A stretch of DNA of 64,000 nucleotides from Iris pallida. Lineage: Eukaryota > Streptophyta > Magnoliopsida > Asparagales > Iridaceae. The first letter of the stretch is position 1, and each line of letters opens with the position of its first letter. The stretch lies in NCBI GenBank assembly GCA_029216955.1, contig JANAVB010002199.1:11794585-11858584 (forward strand), written 5' to 3'. This document shows positions 24,201 through 33,798 of the stretch, one piece after another. Both the position numbers and the translations under genes were made by a program. The notes beneath the pieces were generated by a model that saw only the letters and a list, made by a program, of their open reading frames with translations, made no database searches and was not told the DNA's origin.

Positions 24201-25704
24201 GATTAGTACAACGAAACTGAGATCAGTCAATTCCAGTGATCTCATATCGCTGAAATTGACAAGTTGGATACGTGGATCACTATAATAAGATTATCAACCT
24301 TACCGATAATCTTCTTATCTCAATTTGTGTGCCATAAGTTTCGACGTACAAATAACGAAGTACACTTTATATTGGACTAGAATTTACCCTGTTTGACCAG
24401 AGTTGACGAGTTGACCCAAAGTCAACTATAAGTCAACGCTTGACCTAGTTTGACTAGATTATTGACCGGAGTTGACCTAGAGTTAATTTGACTTAGAAGA
24501 ACCTAGAATTATATAGATTGCCTGTAGGGATTCATTTATTTAACTTGAACACCTTGTAACCTGTGTTGCTTTAAATAGGACTCTGTGGCTTCAGTGGGAC
24601 CCCCCTATACTTATCAGCTGTTCAGGTTATCGAGGCGAGTACATTCTCTGATCATTTCATATCCTGCTTAGAATTATTTCATACAGTATATTACTTTACT
24701 TGTACTGTCACGATGGTCACACGGATTGGTACTATATGGATCCTTTCTTGAGATGTTATCCTTAGGGAGCATCGGGTACTACGTGTTCTGTGTGTTTCAC
24801 TTACATGGCGTATCACTATGCTTCTTGGTTCACTTGATTACTTGTGACATGTACCCTCATGATCACAGAGTCTCTTGAATCTTACACAGTTGGGTAACCC
24901 CCAGACTCCCCATTTATGGGACATCCATGTATCACCCTTCACGGGCCTTGCATGGAATCGTATAACATAACCTGGCTGGATCCTTGTGTATTGATTGGGG
25001 GTACGGAGAAGTAGAATTGGACATGTGAATAATACACCAGTAGTATCTTCATTGAATCATTCCGTAGTGTCTTCATTGAATCATCCCAGGCCATTTACAT
25101 GTTCATATTGTACTCTGACTTACTAGTCACTGCTAGTTCTCTATGTATAGTAGATATTTCTATTACAGCCCTCTCTCTGTTTACATACAGCATTTCTTTC
25201 AGTACCTGTATCTTACTTTACTGCATGATTATATTTTCTAACCTGCTATGAACTGTTGAGATGTAATGTGCTCGTTCCAGTCCTGACTGGACCTGTTGAT
25301 AAATTTTACAGATAGCTTGGGGATTGCCTGCTAGCCTAGAGGAGACACATTAGAGGTTGTTTAGGTAGTTATTTCATTTTGTCTGGAGTTGTATTTACTT
25401 GTGGATTACTGTATCTTTATTTGAGTTTTTGAGATGTACTTCTGGCTTCATGTATATTAGACACTTAGACTTCTATCTCCTGTATTTATTTTGAATTTCA
25501 TGTTTTATCTATCCTTATCATGCTCTACCTTAGATGTGAATGAATTTGTATCTGCTATGTCATCCCCATTCGGGGAGTATAACTGTTTAATCTTATACTG
25601 TTAGATGCATTGAGACCTAGGATAGCGTTCTACCGCCGACACTGCGACGTAGGCTGGGCGTTGTTACGTTCTCGTGCCCTAACTCTAGGGAGCGGGTCGT
25701 GACA
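21205..25704 (+). mobile_element. Solo LTR (4,500 bp) of a chromovirus-type element
   Basis: Starts TGTGAGCACC, ends GGGTCGTGACA and is flanked by CAAGA. Its 3' half shares blocks with the LTRs of A, B and D (GAGTACATTCTCTGATC, TCTACCGCCGACACTG). It contains a 158-bp tandem triplicate (about 23465-23955), TTGAC clusters (about 24385-24500) and a C-rich patch (22260-22960) whose proline- and arginine-rich open frames in all registers I do not treat as genes. No internal region is present, so it arose by recombination between two LTRs. It splits exon 4 of the Tat antisense gene. Confidence 0.92.
23465..23955 (+). repeat. 158-bp tandem triplicate inside the solo LTR
   Basis: The marker GAGATACCGTTG starts at 23574, 23733 and 23891 (spacing 159 and 158). 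Each unit also has a GGTGCAA or CGTGCAA box and a CATTCTGG box; a partial fourth unit follows. The C LTR has one diverged unit (near 1070-1190). Confidence 0.82.
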
Positions 25705-25709
25705 CAAGA

Positions 25710-25887
25710 GAAGGCTGGGTACGATGCTACTCATGGTGCAGAGATCACTCGCCGGACTGTAGAGATGCCCGTCTTTAATGAAGAGACTGGGATGGAAGAG
25801 GCTAGAAGGAGGGTGACATCCACTCATGAAGAAGAGCTGCAGACTCTGAAGCAGCATATTGACAATTTGATCATTCCTCCTTCTTAA
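25710..25887 (+). pseudogene. Exon 4 of the antisense gene, last part with stop
   Basis: After the right target copy the frame continues EKAGYDATHGAEITRR and ends with IPPS and TAA at 25885-25887. It is in register with 21204 once one CAAGA is counted. An ATG-like start at 25699 is created by the LTR end and is not a real start. Confidence 0.8.
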
Positions 25888-25941
25888 TAGAACTTTTTGT
25901 ATCTTTTGTCGTAGATATGTTTTTGTAATGCCTCGTATTTT

Positions 25942-25947
25942 AATAAA
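25942..25947 (+). terminator. Poly(A) signal of the antisense PMD gene
   Basis: AATAAA, followed by another overlapping AATAAAAG, 55 bp after the stop codon at 25887. Confidence 0.65.
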
Positions 25948-26174
25948 TAAAAGACATTTTGCTGTGGCTCCATTATTTGTTGCATATCTTGTTTAGATAT
26001 AAATAATAGAGATAGAAAATATATTCAGCGGTGCAAGACATGATATATTTCTTGTAGAAAATAATTATATTCATATATCTGCTCAGAGGTAATATGGACG
26101 TAGCAGAACATAGTGAATATTAATATTTCAATTGACAACTTAATCGAAAACGACAAGTTGCTGACATGGATGTG

Positions 26175-26545
26175 AGATGAACGGAAAAACTGTCAAATGA
26201 TAAAACGAACGGATAAACCGTCAAGTGATAATGAATGAACGGGCGAACCGTCGGATGAATGTGAATGGATGAACCATCAGATGAATGTAATGAACGAAAG
26301 AACCGTCAAGTGAATTAAATGAACGGATGAACCGTCGGATGAATGTAATGAACGGACGAACCGTCAAGTGAATTAAATGAACGGATGAACCGTCGGATGA
26401 ATGTAATGAACGGATGAACCGTCAAGTGAATTAAATGAACGGATGAACCGTTGGATGAATGTAATGAACGGACGAACCGTTAGGTGAAGATGATTGAACG
26501 GGTGAACCGTCGAATGAACGGATAAACCGTTGGATGAATGTGTCG
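26175..26545 (+). repeat. 29-bp minisatellite in 58-bp higher-order units
   Basis: Head-to-tail 29-mers built around GAACGGATGAACCGTC. Two variants alternate, one ending GGATGAATGTA and one ending AAGTGAATTAA, so the true period is 58 bp in the central part; the ends are irregular. Many units contain the dyad ACGG-ATGAA-CCGT. The array ends about 25 bp before a TATA box. Minus-strand open frames here (26373-26649) are translations of the repeat. Confidence 0.9.
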
Positions 26546-26570
26546 CTTCGTTGTTTGAGAAATCTCTGTC

Positions 26571-26578
26571 TATAAATA
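26571..26578 (+). promoter_or_regulatory. TATA box of the second antisense gene
   Basis: TATAAATA on the plus strand, 56 bp before the ATG at 26627 and just downstream of the 29-bp array. Confidence 0.7.
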
Positions 26579-26626
26579 GGACAAAAATCTGACAGGAATG
26601 AGCACTTTTCACTTTTCAACATAAGA

Positions 26627-26950
26627 ATGTCGTCTGAAGATGCACTCAAGAAAACTGAGCTCGCCCCGAAGGTTGAAGAAGACGTTAAAGAACGTCCTGT
26701 CGATCTAGATCAACCAAAGGAAGTAGAAGCAGGCGAAGGTTCGTCTGCACCCAAGCCACCGAGAGACATCCTGGACTTTCTGCTTGAACCAGGAAGGACT
26801 GAAGAAGAAAAAGCCATGAGGATGGCTGCCTGCAAGTTCCTCGTGGGTTCCAGCAAAGAGGTTCTCGGCTCTTTTGCTGACCGTGTTTTTGAAAAGGACG
26901 GTAGTGGTCCGCGTCCAAATGTAGAGAAGGATGATAGTGACCTTCCTTAA
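26627..26950 (+). CDS. Small acidic antisense protein of the Tat element, 107 aa
   Basis: An intact frame begins MSSEDALKKTELAPK, is rich in Glu, Lys and Pro, and has a short more hydrophobic segment (ILDFLLEPG, then ACKFLVGSSKEVLGSF). I recognise no family, and see no membrane segment or signal peptide. A TATA box lies 56 bp upstream and AATAAA 26 bp downstream (26976). It points towards, and converges with, the end of pol at 27031. It is the only open frame of the element without a nonsense codon, though it is short enough for that to be chance. It could be a separate gene or the end of a longer spliced transcript. Function unknown. Confidence 0.6.
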   Translation: MSSEDALKKTELAPKVEEDVKERPVDLDQPKEVEAGEGSSAPKPPRDILDFLLEPGRTEEEKAMRMAACKFLVGSSKEVLGSFADRVFEKDGSGPRPNVEKDDSDLP

Positions 26951-26975
26951 TATCATGTACTATCATTCATGATTG

Positions 26976-26981
26976 AATAAA
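26976..26981 (+). terminator. Poly(A) signal after the small antisense gene
   Basis: AATAAA, 26 bp after the stop and about 50 bp before the convergent end of pol. Confidence 0.55.
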
Positions 26982-27030
26982 ATTTTATTTATAAACATAA
27001 ACTTGTCTGATGATTTACAAACATTTACAT

Positions 27031-28130
27031 TTATACATAATACTTTTTAAGGAATTTGCCATTGATAGGCATCATTGCAATTTGTCCATCCAGTTCTGAG
27101 AGTTGATACGCTCCATTTGAGAAGACTTTGCTCACAACGTATGGACCTTCCCACTTTGCGTCGAACTTGCCTTTGCTCATATGAGTCATAGTCATAGGAC
27201 GTCTGACTATTAAGACAAGTTTACCTTGCTGAAAGGCTCTGACTTTTACTTTACGGTTGAAAGTCTTCGAGATACGGGCTTGATATAACTCAATATGTTG
27301 TTGAGCCATTAATCGCTTTTCGTCGAGTGCCTCCAATTCTTGAAGTCGAAGAAGGTCATTGTTCTCTGTAGTGAGCTCGTTAGCAATGGCAATCCTTAAA
27401 GAAGGAATTTGAAGTTCCAGAGGAAGAACAGCTTCACAGCTATATACCAGAGAGAAAGGCGTAAAACCCGTAGGATTGCGGACCGTAGTTCGGTAGGCCC
27501 ATAGACATTCGCCAAGCTTTTCACTCTAATTCCGTTTGTTAGTAGACACAAACTTTTTGAGAAGCTTGATAATGGTTTTGTTGAAAGCTTCGACTAAACC
27601 GTTAGCGGCAGGATTGTAGGCAGTCGAAGCGATATTGTCAATTCGGTGATCATCACAGAATCTGGTGAATTTCTGGCTGATGAATTGCGGTCCGTTGTCA
27701 TGAATAATTCGTCGAGGGACACCAAATCGATAAATGACATGATGTTTGACGAAGTTGATAACGCTACTGGTCTTGACTTCAGCCAAGGGTATAGCTTCAG
27801 CCCACTTAGAGAAGTAGTCTGTTATTGCTAGAATGAACCGATGTCCTCTAGAAGAAGGGGGATTAATAGGACCTATGACATCCATGCCCCAAGCTTCGAA
27901 ACGCCAGGAAGCAGCTGTCGGATGTAGAAATTTCGAAGGTTGATGAATGAAGTCTGCATGGATTTGACAGGCTCGACATTTCTTTGCATATTCGATGGCA
28001 TCTGATACCATAGAGGGCCAGTAGTAACCCATTCTTCGGATACGATCCTGTAATTTAGGATCGGGCTGATGTGCTCCACAAACACCATCGTGAGCTTCAC
28101 GCAGTACTTGTTTTGCTTCTTCACCAGCTA
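27031..28130 (-). pseudogene. Integrase domain of the Tat element
   Basis: Order on the minus strand: the N-terminal zinc-binding region with a His pair before GYYWPSM and the Cys pair in CRACQ; the core with Asp in GMDVIGP, Asp in IIHDNGPQF and Glu in NGLVEAFNKTI; then a TAG at 27526 where relatives have Trp. A C-terminal region follows (LWAYRTTVRNPTG, GKFDAKWEGPYVV), ending at TAA 27031. It inserts the cDNA into the genome. There is no chromodomain, as expected outside the chromoviruses. Confidence 0.9.
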
Positions 28131-28399
28131 AACAGCGTAGAAGAAGACCGTCATAAGTTCATCGATAGAGAGTCTTAGTGGTCTGATTGTAATATAATCG
28201 TAGAGATCTTCGTCGAATACTTGTAGCCTCCTTAGGATCTTCAGGGAGTATGTTATGAACCATGAAGTCGATGAAAGGATTTCTCCAATCTTCATTGATA
28301 ACATTAATTTCAGCAAAATTACTGAACTCAATGTTACGATTGTTTTTTACGCAAAATAATTCTCGATTAGAGATAACCACCACTTGTTGTCTTCGGATG

Positions 28400-28803
28400 G
28401 GGACAGCTAAGACTGCTGCAAGATTGGCTAAGGCATCTGCTTCAGTGTTACAAGCTCGGCGTACATATTCAATAAAGAAAGCTTTGAATGATGTAACCAT
28501 GTTGATTGCTGCCTCAAAGTAAGGTACCAGATCTTGATGACGGACTTCATAAGTTCCTCTAACCTGGTTGACAACCAGTTTAGAATCGCCGTAAACTTCG
28601 AGATATTTAATGTTCAATTGCTTAGCTAATTGAAGACCAATGAGTAGAGCATTGTACTCTGCTACGTTGTTAGAGCAAGGCTCATCTAGAGAGTAGGCTC
28701 TTTGGATAGTTGATCCGTCTGGAGAAACAAGAACAACTCCAACTCCTACTACAATAGCACCATTGGGTCCAATTCTAGATGCTCCGTCAAAGAATAAATG
28801 CCA
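28400..28803 (-). pseudogene. Second, archaeal-type RNase H (aRNH) of the Tat element
   Basis: Begins WHLFFDGASR and continues NNVAEYNALLIGL, VYGDSKLVVNQV and NTEADALANLA. The four acidic residues of the RNase H active site (D, E, D, D) are therefore visible. A second RNase H after the ordinary one is the defining mark of the Tat lineage. It is thought to add or replace RNA-degrading activity during reverse transcription. This stretch contains no nonsense codon. Confidence 0.92.
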
Positions 28804-28989
28804 AGTTGGAAATTCTTCAGAGATCAGGTTGACTTCCAACGTCTCATCTGGAATTTCATCGTAAAGCTTGCATGTTTCTGGTACGGGATGAGCCGCCAAG
28901 AAATCTGCCAGTGCTTGACCCTTGACAGATTTTTGAGGAACATACACCATGTTATATTGGGCTAGAAGGATGGCCCATGTAGCAAGCCG

Positions 28990-29360
28990 AGAGTTGAGTA
29001 TGCTAGGCTTCTTTATTAGTACCCGAAGAGGATTGACTCGGGATATGACATGAATGGTTTGACCAATGATGTAATGTCTTGTCTTTTGAACGGCAAACAT
29101 AAGAGCTAGACATTCTTTTTCAACTGGACTATAACGGTGTTCAGCACCAATCATAGACCGACTGAGATAGTAGATGGCCTATTCGTGACCTTTTTTGTTC
29201 TTTTGGGCGAGTAAAGCACCCAACGAATGATCCATAGCACGGACATACATTAAGAATTGAATGCCTGAGATTGGTGGCACCAAAACTGGTGGGTTCATGA
29301 GATATCGTTTGATGTCGTCGAATGCTTGCTGACATTCTTCAGTCCAAATAAAAGATACAC
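28990..29360 (-). pseudogene. RNase H domain (gypsy type) of the Tat element
   Basis: Contains FLMYVRAMDHSLGALLAQ, then after TAG 29179 the AIYYLSRSM and YSPVEKECLALMFAV motifs typical of the gypsy RNase H. The usual SDAS motif reads VRAM here, so the first catalytic Asp appears to be absent, as is common in Tat elements that carry the second RNase H. Confidence 0.8.
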
Positions 29361-30260
29361 CTTTCTTCATTAGCTGAGTGAATGGTCTGCAGCGTCCAGA
29401 CAAGTTAGAAATGAATCGCCTAATGTACGCAAGTCGACCTTGGAATCCTCGTAGCTCTTTTAAGTTGCGTGGAGGACGCATCTCTTGAATGGCTTTGATC
29501 TTCTCTGGATCCACGTGTATACCCTTAGAGGTAATGACGAAGCCGAGAAACTTACCACTAGAGACACCCAAGAATGACTTGGTGGGATTCATCTTGAGCT
29601 GATGTTGACGCATGAGATTGAAGATTGTTCTCAAATCTTGGATATGATCTTCTTTTAGACGACTTTTGACAGCAATATCATCAACATAATATTCGACTGT
29701 TTTGCGAAGATGTTCTCTGAAAATGGTACTCATGGCCCGTTGGTAAGTTGCACCAGCATTTTTGAGACCAAATGGCATCACCGTGTAGCAATAGACTCCC
29801 TGAAGAGTACGGAAAGATGTATGTTTTTCATCTTCGGGATTCATCTTGATCTGATTGTATCCAGAGAATTCGTCCATAAAAGATATTCGCTCAAACCCAC
29901 AAGTATTGTCAATCATGACGTCCGTGATAGGGAGAGGAAATTCATCTTTCGGACATGCTTCATTAAGATCCCGGAAGTCGATACAGACTCAAACTTTGCC
30001 CATTTTCTTCAAGACTGGAACAACATTGGCTACCCAATCAGGATGTTGTTCTTCTCGAATAAAGCCACAAGCGATAATCTTTTAGACTTCATCATCGATC
30101 GCATCCATTATTTCAGGTTTGAATCGCCGTTGCTGCTGTTTGACTGGTTTAGCATTAGGCAGAATGTTCAGTTTATGAGTAGCAATTTTGGGATCTAAAC
30201 CTGGCATATCTTCGTAACTCCAAGCAAAGACGTCAATGTATTCTTTAATGAGAAGAATCA
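29361..30260 (-). pseudogene. Reverse transcriptase domain of the Tat element
   Basis: Visible in order: GFIREEQHPDWVANVVPVLKK, CIDFRDLNEACPKDEFPLP, VMPFGLKNAGATYQRAM and the catalytic YVDDIAVKS (YVDD at 29677-29688). FLGFVITSKGIHVDP then GFQGRLAYIRRFI mark the thumb and connection. Two breaks fall here, TAA 30082 and TGA 29989; the second is a CGA-to-TGA type change in a conserved Arg position. It copies the genomic RNA to cDNA in the particle. Confidence 0.93.
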
Positions 30261-30683
30261 ACTCTTGCTTATCTGCTTCCGGAAGATTCTTGCTAATAAA
30301 GATTGGACGAGGTGACTCGCTTTCTCCTACATCAACTTGAATTAGTTGATCTTCAGTAGGAGGTTCTCTTTGCTCAAATCTGAGTACCCATTGATTATCC
30401 ATCTGTTGAGCCCAAGGATCTGTTTCAGGACTTTCTTCAATATCTTCATCATATCCTTCCGGAAGCTCAGCGGAAACCATATTAGAGGATACAACCAGCC
30501 GATGGACTTCACCAATGCTAGTATCAGAATCCCATGATCTGGAATCGGAAGAATTAGAACGTTCTTCGCTATCAGAGTCAGAAACCGCTGGGGATAACAT
30601 TGGAGGAGAAGCGTATCCGAGACCTCTTTTGGTCCTGCTATAATACATTTCTGACTTTCCTTGTGGAACAGCGGTACTGATGG

Positions 30684-30749
30684 GAGTTCGTCTACCTTTA
30701 CCATAGTTGAGGCCACTTTTGAAGTCGTAACCCATCTTTCGGACGATGT
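30684..30749 (-). other. G-patch-like motif between protease and RT
   Basis: The frame reads VRKMGYDFKSGLNYGKGRR and continues TPI, matching the spacing of G-patch motifs (MGY, then GLG-like, then a basic G.R.PI end). The relic Tat at 61295-63412 has IQKIDYDLNNDKGLNYGKG in the same place. G-patches in other retroelements bind nucleic acid or helicases; the role here is unknown. Confidence 0.6.
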
Positions 30750-31499
30750 CTTTTGATTGTTGACTGTAACGACGGAATTGAAGATGTCCCGTGTCGTTAA
30801 CTTTGCTATCATCCGTGTAGCTAAATTTTTGTTCCGGTCTTTTACTAAAAAATATTGGACGTTCACCTTTCTTACGAATAGGAACAATGCGATATGAATC
30901 TTTTGGGTGTTCACATGAAACTTCTGTTTGAAAAGATTGTACAACTCCCATTGTAAATGACTGAAAGCTATCTAACATATCCAAAAAGTATTTAGTATAA
31001 TAAATAACATCAGTATACTGGAAAGTAGATGCTTTTTCATTGATATGTACATCTGTATTTATAGCAGGACCTTTAGCCTTAGCAGACTTGGTCAGATTGA
31101 TTACAAGAGGGGGAGAAGAAGGACGTGGAAGAGACTTGTTACGACGAAGGTCAATAACAAGTGGCTCAAAAGAGGTGAGCTCTCTTTTTTCCTTGTTGTG
31201 AGTTAAATCAACAACAAGAGGCTCAGAAGAAGTGAGTTCCTTTTTTTTCTTGTTACGACGTAAATCAATAACAAGTGGCTCAGAAGAGGTGAGCTCCCTT
31301 TGATTTTGATCAGCATCAACTGATTTTTCCTGAACCGGCAAGTGAATAGCCAGTGGTTTAGAGGACTGAGGATGAGAAACACGCCCTTTGACAGGTATGA
31401 TGAGATTGTCATTGGGTACTGCTTCTTGGTCTTCTTCAGTATCCATGGCCAATACCACTTTCATAAATTCCTTCTTGTACATACGAGCATCGTTGCAAT

Positions 31500-31935
31500 A
31501 CGCTTCAACGCCTTTGAAAGGATAAAGGTCTGCAACTTTCTTGTGAACTTGTCCTTTGTCATCAACATATTTAAAACATTGATGAAGAGTTGATGGAACA
31601 ACATTATGTTCATGAAGGAAAGGTCTTCCTAGAAGAGCATTGTAAGAACAACCATGATTGTCAATGATATAAAAGGTCACCTTCGTGCGAAGATTGCCTA
31701 TTTGAAGTTTTAGGCGGATCTTGCCCAAAGGTTTACTTCTTCCTTGGTTGAATCCCAGGATAGTGGTGATTGTGCTTGAAAGACTATGCACTGGTATCTT
31801 CAACGCATCCAGCATTGTCTTTGGCATGATGCTAAGTGCAGATCCTGGATCTATCAGGATACGATCGACTTTCATCGAATCGACATATCCTATATAGTAG
31901 AGAGGACGATCATGTCTGTTATCTTCTAGCAGCAT
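31500..31935 (-). pseudogene. Aspartic protease domain of the Tat element
   Basis: The frame reads RPLYYIGYVDSMKVDRILID, then PGSALSIMP; the active site is D-P-G-S (Asp codon at 31849-31851). Further on, the GCSYNALLGRPFLHE motif is the usual second conserved block of plant retrotransposon proteases. The entry starts at the first Met after the TAG at 31942. It cleaves the polyprotein during particle maturation. Confidence 0.88.
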
Positions 31936-32703
31936 ATCATCCTAAGTAAAAGTGATATTTGGAATCAACTCCAAGACACTATGACAGTGACGGCAAGAGA
32001 CTGGTTCTGATTTCGGCTTTTTGAGAAGAGTTAGACAAGTTTCAGCCTGCATCAGAGCTTCACTTAAAGTTTCTCGAGTCTCTTTAGAAAGGCGCAATAG
32101 CTCGAAGATTGATAGCCTAGCTGGTGTATTGGCTAATTGAGCCAATATATCAAAGTTGTACCGCTTTTTAAGTCCTGTGGGAGATGATTTCTTCAATGGC
32201 TTATCGAAGCGGACTTGTTGCTTGCCTTTGTCAGCCGTCATTGGCTTGGGAGGAATAGGTACTACAACTGGTGAAGATGTAGAAGGGATCTCTTCAGTAG
32301 AAACAGGTTGTACTGGGGCAGGTTCAGAAGAAGAGGTAGGATCCTCTTGACCTTCAGAATGATCTTTCAAATAGGCTTTCCCTGATCTGGTGCCTAAAAG
32401 AATTTCTTTGTCAACTATGGGATCAAAAGACACCATATTGCAAATCTTGGTTTTGCCTTTAGAACGAGCTTTCTTCTTGGAAGAAGAGGGCACCTCGAAT
32501 TTCGAAGCAAGATCAGGATGGATCCACATAATTTTACCATTGTCAAGAGACAAGGAAACAAGACCTTTATTTGGTGGAAGTAGGAGATTCTCAATCTCAA
32601 GAGTAGCTTTAGGAATTGGAATGACACCGTGCTGTACCATCTGCGGAGGAAAATTACCAAATTGGACTGAAACCATGTTCGCAGTAACAGTCTTCTCGTC
32701 TTA

Positions 32704-33798
32704 CTGTAAAGTGACGACACCAGCATTGACAAGCTCCTGAATCTTGCCCTTGAGCACATAGCATGCTCGAGTAGGATGTCCAATAAACCTGTGGTAGACA
32801 CAATATTTAGGATGATCTGTCTTACCGACTTTATCAGGTTTCTTTGGATCTGGAAGCTGAATTTTATTGCTTTTGAGTAAACACTCAAAGATGCTTGCAG
32901 TGTCATTCTCGTCGAAGGAATATTCTACTTTCGGACAAGGTTCCCTTGGTGGAGGTACAGAAGGAGTAGGAGTGGATGCAGGCGGAACTACATTGACAGC
33001 CAAAGATTCTTTATTCTTGTTCAAATTAATGTTCAAATTCTCTTTTGCTTTGCGATTGTTCTGGCGGTTGCCACCACCTGAAGTCTGATGCTCATCTCGA
33101 TCGGGGTTAGACATTTGTACCCCCAATTGTTTGAACTTCTCAGCACTCACTTCAGGAGCTTTGGCATTGACAATGAATGAGGGCCAATCTTGGAATTGGG
33201 TAGATCCCATCCACATACTGATAATAGGCAAAAGATTTGCCTTACAGGTATCAATAGTGACAGCAGCTGGAGTTCCTGGAGGCATTTTCAAAGCTTCACG
33301 ACGGAATCGTTCAATAAAGCTCTCGGCAGTTTCATTATGTTTCTGTTTGATTTTGTTGAGAGCTGACATAGTCATGTCATTGAATCCTTCATAGAACCGT
33401 TCCAAGAAGATTTGTTTGAGACCTGAAAAGGAAGTGATATAACCATCGGGCAAACTTCTATACCAGTCGTATGCTACGTCGGCTAAACAACCGACGAACA
33501 CTCTAGTAAGAAGAGCGTCATTTGGCTGGAGTTGAACGGTCATTACCTCGAAATGATTGATGAATTGACTTAGGGAAGTACTGCCATCGAACAAAGAGAT
33601 TGTTAGGATTTTGTACTTCGGCAGGAACAGGACTTCTTTCCATTCAACTGGATAGGGCTGCTTGATCCCCAATCTTTGCAAGTTGTCTTTCTCTTTGAAA
33701 GCTTCGAACTGAGTTTGTAGGAGTTTGACAGCTTCATTGGCGTCTTCAGATGACGAAGAAGGAGCAGGTTGAGTTATGGTAGAAGGAGGAACAGCATT
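32704..33798 (-). pseudogene. Gag domain of the Tat element
   Basis: Bounded by TAG 33799 and TAA 32701. It contains the retrotransposon gag core (YDWYRSLPDGYITSF, QIFLERFY, ETAESFIERFRREALK) and, near the end, the knuckle C-x2-H-x4-H-x4-C (32761-32802, in YCVYHRFIGHPTRACY). That C-H-H-C form is typical of Tat gags, in place of the usual CCHC. Gag forms the particle and binds the RNA. The frame continues after TAA 32701 through a Ser/Pro-rich linker (32676-31942) to the protease. Confidence 0.88.

Larger units (their letters stand above)
16609..25887 (+). pseudogene. Spliced antisense gene for a plant mobile domain protein, carried by the Tat element
   Basis: Proposed exons are 16609/16669-16783, 17166-20231, 20303-20494, and 20568-21204 continued at 25710-25887 after the solo LTR. 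From ATG 16669 they sum to 4,188 nt, exactly 1,396 codons, and all three introns are phase 1. The product has a PMD-type region (about 18380-19240, with FLTYWLRRFV and RFARQFGYDQ), basic clusters resembling nuclear localisation signals (AKRKRRE, LKRKKLAQRK), an acidic stretch with a 16-residue repeat (PEN..TL.PEKDVE, near 20080-20185) and a coiled coil (about 20830-21200). PMD proteins are plant-specific; Arabidopsis MAIN/MAIL1 act in transcription and transposon silencing, and PMDs also occur in transposons. Breaks are TAA 17300, TAG 18158, TAA 19742, TAA 21119 and the 4.5-kb LTR. The poly(A) signal is at 25942. Molecular function is unknown. Confidence 0.8.

Noticed and set aside
25699..25887. 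Separate 62-codon gene starting at ATG 25699
   Set aside because: The ATG is formed by the last bases of the solo LTR; the frame is the end of the interrupted exon 4.
26373..26649. Minus-strand open frames rich in His, Pro and Phe
   Set aside because: They translate the 29-bp minisatellite in reverse.
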